DNA of 64,000 bases, from assembly GCF_000023025.1 (NCBI RefSeq), contig NC_012997.1, forward strand, positions 3,097,125-3,161,124. Reading direction: 5' to 3'. Shown piece by piece: positions 60,100 to 64,000 of the stretch (position 1 is the first letter of the stretch; every line of letters begins with the position of its first letter). This DNA is from Teredinibacter turnerae T7901 (lineage in GTDB: Bacteria > Pseudomonadota > Gammaproteobacteria > Pseudomonadales > Cellvibrionaceae). Under the pieces are notes generated by a model that was not told the origin of the DNA, searched no databases, and saw nothing but the letters and a program-made list of their open reading frames with translations. Both the position numbers and the translations under genes were made by a program.

Positions 60100-63000
60100 T
60101 TACGTTAACAGCATATCCGTACTCTCGGAAACAACTGGGGTGCGCTTCGCAGAAGCCCCATTGGAGAATTGCACATTTACAATAGATTCTAAAATCTCAA
60201 GGAAGCGCAGTGAAAAATTCTTCATCTGAAGTTCAGAAAAATGCTCTCTATCAAAATCAAGACTCGCAGCCAACTGATCTACGTTATCCACTGCACCAGA
60301 AATTGCGAGTTTTAGAGCATAATCGAAACGGTCAGACGCATAACCAATTCGTACCTGAGCGGCCCCCTCGCCGCCCGGGTTGTTAGCATTGTGAAAATTC
60401 ACAAAGTTAAACGCGGCGTAACTCAGCCTTTCACTACTAACCAAATCAGCGATAATACCCGGTGCCACAAGCGGATAAGCATCCATTTTGAAGAGCTTTT
60501 CGCTAAGTTCGTGAAGCGTTGAATATTTGTCTTCCTGCAATTCTACAAACACCGGTAAAAGCTGCCAAAACAGCCCAATACCGGCTAGTGGATCGCTAAG
60601 GTTTTCCGTACGACCATTGGTCACCACGTCTACTGTGACAGCTTCTGTCTTCACCAGCTCCCCCAACGCGTACTGATAAGCGAGCAGAAGCACACACTTG
60701 ATAGTTACTTGCGCCTTTCCAGCAAACGTCTGTAAATCCTTTGCCAACGCAGGATTAATTAAGAATTGCATCGATGTGTTCGTCGAGTGATCAGAGCCAT
60801 TCAACAGTGGGCACACCGGCATCGGGCGAAAATCTTTCAAAAGACTCGACCAGACAGTAATATCCTCCTGCGATTGAGATGCCTGTAAACTAAAGGCCAC
60901 ATGCTCTTTGAAGACATTGTGTCGCGGCGCTATAGGCAGATTTTTATGGGCGAGATAGTGTGGGTAGTCCGCCACTATTTGGTTTCGTAATTCGACGAGT
61001 GACCAACCATCGATAATCGCGTGATGTAGCGACATGAATAACTGCCATGAACCATCCGCCTGTAACAACACCGCAAATCGAAAGCAGGCTTGCCCCAAAA
61101 TAAATGGGGCGAAATCATGTTGAATAAATGTTGTCAACTGCGTGGCGCTTTCAACCCCTGAATTCACGTTGAGCACGCTCAGGTACCATTGATAATCTGC
61201 TAGGATTTCCTGCCAGAAAGTACCGTTTTCATCACGACCAAAGCGAGTGCGCAATACGGGATGCTCCTCCAAAAGCTTGTGGAACGTATTGTAAAGGGCA
61301 TCAAAATCGAACGGGATCCCGTCAATCTGATAAAGCATTTTCGGTTGATAAACGCCCTTTTCAAGCCCTATAGAACCGTGAGCAAGCAACATCCGCCGCT
61401 GCATATCAGTAATCGGGTAGCGGTCGCCGACATCATCATTTAAGCACGAGTTCGGCTCCATGTTCAGTAAATGGTACGGGACATCTACTCGTGATTTTTG
61501 TGTCGGAGAAGAGTGTTCCAAATGCCGGCTGAGAGCTGCAACCGATTGATGCATAAAAACATCCTTCACCGTAAAGTAACAGCCACGCTGTTCCGCCTGC
61601 TTCACCAATTGAACAACACGAATAGAATCGCCACCGACAGAAAAGAAATTATCATTCACGCCGACGCGTTCTAAATTGAGGAGTGCCTGCCATATATCGC
61701 ACAGTTTGCGTTGCACGGCAGTCACCGGCGCCGCATACTCCGCGGCGGCGACCTGCTCTACCGCTGTGTCCTTAAGGGCTTTGCGGTCCAGTTTTCCATT
61801 GGCGGTCAGTGGAATTTCAGGTTCCACAACAAAAGCGCCTGGAATCATATACAAAGGCAAAATGCTTTCTAAGCTATCACGCAATGTATTTACAAGCGTT
61901 TCGGGCTCAGCTTCTAAAATTGGCGAGACATAAGCCACCAACCGTTGATGATCGCCCCCCACTACGTCTACAACCGCCTGAGAAAGTAACCCAGTCGCAA
62001 GTAGCTCATGTTCAATCTCGCCCAGCTCGATTCTAAATCCTCGGATTTTAGCCTGTTGATCAATTCGTCCAAGATACTCAAGCTCTCCCGCGTGATTCCA
62101 ACGCGCCAGATCTCCGGTGCGATAGAGGCGTTCGCCCGAACCAAAAGGGCTCTCAATAAATCGCTCACATGTTAATTGTTCGCGATTGAGATAACCCCTG
62201 GTTACACCTTCACCACCAATATAGAGCTCACCCGCCGCACCCGGCGGTAACAGGCGTTGCTCGCAGTCGCAAATATACGCGCTTAAATGATTTAGTGGCA
62301 ACCCAATGACACTGCAGGATGATTCGCAATCGCTTGACATCATCCGACGAAAAGTCACGTGTACCGTCGTTTCAGTAATACCGTACATATTAATCAGATT
62401 GGGCCGGCTATCCCCGAAACAGGTCACCCAATTTTTCAATAGCAATGGATTAAGTGCTTCACCACCGAAAACAACATAACGCAATGCGAGATTTTTATAA
62501 TGATTATGGTCGGAACTCGCTGCAGTAACGATTTCATCTGAAAGAAGATAAAACGCTGAGGGCGTTTGATTTAATACTGTCACCCCTTCCTCGCTAATGA
62601 GTTTATAAAAGTCGCCGTAGTTTCGGCTGATTTGGTAAGGCACAATAACCAAGCGGGCACCATAGAACAACGCCCCCCAAATCTCCCATACCGAAAAGTC
62701 AAAAGCAAAGGAGTGATAAAGTGTCCAGCAATCGTGTTCATTAAAATTGAAAACCTGCTCGGACGCTTTGAATAAGCTAATAACATTCTGGTGCTCAACA
62801 ACCACCCCCTTAGGTTTGCCAGTAGATCCCGAGGTGTAGATCACATAGGCGGCACTGTTTACGGCCACTTTTCTGTGCGGATTAGTTTCGGGCAATTTTG
62901 CAAGTAGTTCACGCTGAGCAGGGTCATCCAGGCAAATGATTTTTCCTGAATATTGAATTGCAGAAGAAAGATGTGACTGGCAAACAACCCAGGAAGAACA

Positions 63001-64000
63001 GGCATCTTCCAGCATGTATTGTATCCTTCCAATTGGGTTCGCTGGATCTAATGGAAGATAAGCAGCCCCCACTTTCAATATCGCCAGTATCGACACAATC
63101 AGTTCCGGCGATCGCTCCAGGTAAACCCCAATAAGAGCTCCTTCACTGACCCCCTGCTCAATGAAGAAGTGGGCGAGCTTATTGGCTTGCCGATTGACGG
63201 CATGATAGCTCAATCGTTGGTCTTCGAAAATTAACGCAATAGATTCTGGATAAGTCTCGCACATCAACTCAAACTGCTGATGTAAACACCTTGTGTCCGT
63301 AGCAGATATTGCACGAAATTGCTTCTGCTGATAAAGCGCATTAGTCTCGGGGCTAACAAATGATAATTCTCTGATCGGAATTTCAGGTGCGGCAACAATA
63401 TTCGATAGGACTTCAATGAAATCCACAGCCATTCTCTCGACTGTCCATGCATTGAACAAATCGGTATTGTAGGTCCACTCAACGCAGCAGCTTTCAGCGC
63501 TGATTTGCACATTCACAGACAAATCAAATTTGGCAACTGTCGACTGAGACTCCATCCCCCGTATATCCAGCCCTTGCAGTTTCAATTCTGGCAATGCATC
63601 CGATTGAACGGAGAAGAGCAACTGAAACAACGGAGAATAATTAATATGCCGTTCTACAACCAGCTCATCAACTAATAATTCAAAAGGCACATCCTGATGC
63701 TCGAACGCCTCCAAAATTGTTTTCTGGTTCTCCTGAAACAAGGCCCGAAAACTTTTTTCATCGTCGATGCGAGTGCGCAAAACCAAATTATTAACAAAAA
63801 ACCCTATGAGCCCTGAAAGTGCGCTCTGACGCCGACCGGCAATGGGCGTGCCAACCGCAATATCATACTCGCCACTCCACCGGCATACGAAAATGGTAAA
63901 CACCGTCTCTAACGCCATGAATAAAGTTGCGTTTTGTGATTTGGCAATCTCTGCCAAGGCATCGATTTGTGATTGACACAAGGGCAGGCTAAGCGAAGCA
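60100..64000 (-). CDS. Non-ribosomal peptide synthetase, C-terminal part (C-A-T-C), cut by window edge
   Basis: Reads leftward; the 5' end lies beyond 64000. Residues below count from the first in-frame start codon seen (63981). The visible part starts inside a condensation domain (IAVGTPIAGRRQ, DVPFELLVDEL). The adenylation domain shows AYVIYTSGSTGKPKG, FDFSVWEIWG (Asp428 is position 235 of the GrsA code) and NMYGITETTVH. The ten-residue code reads DFWNVGMVHK, matching known threonine codes. The carrier domain has the phosphopantetheine Ser786 in VGGDSIR. A second condensation domain (active HHAIIDGWS at 986) ends the protein, with no thioesterase. Release is thus by this C domain or by another protein. 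Product unknown. Confidence 0.93.
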   Translation of the reverse strand, partial: ASLSLPLCQSQIDALAEIAKSQNATLFMALETVFTIFVCRWSGEYDIAVGTPIAGRRQSALSGLIGFFVNNLVLRTRIDDEKSFRALFQENQKTILEAFEHQDVPFELLVDELVVERHINYSPLFQLLFSVQSDALPELKLQGLDIRGMESQSTVAKFDLSVNVQISAESCCVEWTYNTDLFNAWTVERMAVDFIEVLSNIVAAPEIPIRELSFVSPETNALYQQKQFRAISATDTRCLHQQFELMCETYPESIALIFEDQRLSYHAVNRQANKLAHFFIEQGVSEGALIGVYLERSPELIVSILAILKVGAAYLPLDPANPIGRIQYMLEDACSSWVVCQSHLSSAIQYSGKIICLDDPAQRELLAKLPETNPHRKVAVNSAAYVIYTSGSTGKPKGVVVEHQNVISLFKASEQVFNFNEHDCWTLYHSFAFDFSVWEIWGALFYGARLVIVPYQISRNYGDFYKLISEEGVTVLNQTPSAFYLLSDEIVTAASSDHNHYKNLALRYVVFGGEALNPLLLKNWVTCFGDSRPNLINMYGITETTVHVTFRRMMSSDCESSCSVIGLPLNHLSAYICDCEQRLLPPGAAGELYIGGEGVTRGYLNREQLTCERFIESPFGSGERLYRTGDLARWNHAGELEYLGRIDQQAKIRGFRIELGEIEHELLATGLLSQAVVDVVGGDHQRLVAYVSPILEAEPETLVNTLRDSLESILPLYMIPGAFVVEPEIPLTANGKLDRKALKDTAVEQVAAAEYAAPVTAVQRKLCDIWQALLNLERVGVNDNFFSVGGDSIRVVQLVKQAEQRGCYFTVKDVFMHQSVAALSRHLEHSSPTQKSRVDVPYHLLNMEPNSCLNDDVGDRYPITDMQRRMLLAHGSIGLEKGVYQPKMLYQIDGIPFDFDALYNTFHKLLEEHPVLRTRFGRDENGTFWQEILADYQWYLSVLNVNSGVESATQLTTFIQHDFAPFILGQACFRFAVLLQADGSWQLFMSLHHAIIDGWSLVELRNQIVADYPHYLAHKNLPIAPRHNVFKEHVAFSLQASQSQEDITVWSSLLKDFRPMPVCPLLNGSDHSTNTSMQFLINPALAKDLQTFAGKAQVTIKCVLLLAYQYALGELVKTEAVTVDVVTNGRTENLSDPLAGIGLFWQLLPVFVELQEDKYSTLHELSEKLFKMDAYPLVAPGIIADLVSSERLSYAAFNFVNFHNANNPGGEGAAQVRIGYASDRFDYALKLAISGAVDNVDQLAASLDFDREHFSELQMKNFSLRFLEILESIVNVQFSNGASAKRTPVVSESTDMLLT

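Overview
The window looks like chromosome of a marine, plant-polysaccharide-degrading gammaproteobacterium of the Cellvibrionaceae type (Teredinibacter/Saccharophagus-like). The evidence is indirect: gammaproteobacterial housekeeping synteny, an Azotobacter/Pseudomonas-type FdxA beside rpoS, a xylan-debranching GH3-GH67 pair, and an NRPS locus. The exact species cannot be fixed from sequence reading alone.

Backbone. Most conserved genes are on the minus strand and follow the familiar gammaproteobacterial order tilS-pyrG-kdsA-eno-//-ftsB-ispF-truD-pcm-nlpD-rpoS, then fdxA and mutS (plus strand), pncC/cinA-recA-recX, and alaS-lysC-csrA-tRNA-Ser. Three places depart from it. (1) About 20 kb of other genes separates eno from ftsB. 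(2) ispD and surE are missing from their usual places, and the ispF homologue has lost its metal ligands. (3) HIT, Trm112-like, M23 peptidase, YheT-like hydrolase, TetR and a trpBA pair lie between recX and alaS.

Regions. 1-5 kb: tRNA-Ser, csrA, lysC, alaS. 5-11 kb: HIT protein, Trm112-like protein, M23 peptidase, alpha/beta hydrolase, TetR regulator, divergent trpBA, and a 261-bp MITE-like element. 11-14.5 kb: recX, recA with a LexA-box promoter, pncC, and a DUF4124 protein. 14.5-16.6 kb: a gene-poor scar with a decayed IS3-family transposase and one unrecognised gene. 16.6-25.7 kb: mutS, fdxA, rpoS, nlpD, DUF368, pcm, truD, degenerate ispF, ftsB. 25.9-46.7 kb: the insert, with photolyase, cis/trans fatty-acid isomerase, a bacterial homologue of phosphorylase kinase alpha/beta, YceI lipoprotein, GH3 + GH67 xylan enzymes, proton-pumping pyrophosphatase, SDR, ackA-pta, and a small membrane protein. 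46.9-54.3 kb: eno, kdsA, pyrG, tilS and a divergent S9 peptidase. 54.4-64 kb: a cupin, then an operon reading leftwards of NRPS (runs off the right edge), RND adaptor, RND pump and type II thioesterase.

How the genes work together. Stress and repair functions dominate the backbone (recA/recX, mutS, rpoS, nlpD, pcm, phrB, cti). The GH3-GH67 pair should finish glucuronoxylan breakdown. The NRPS operon pairs an assembly line predicted to load threonine, ending in a condensation domain, with its own export pump and a proofreading thioesterase. The most unusual items are the zinc-ligand-less IspF relative, the animal-like phosphorylase-kinase homologue, the divergent trpBA pair, and the NRPS-pump operon.
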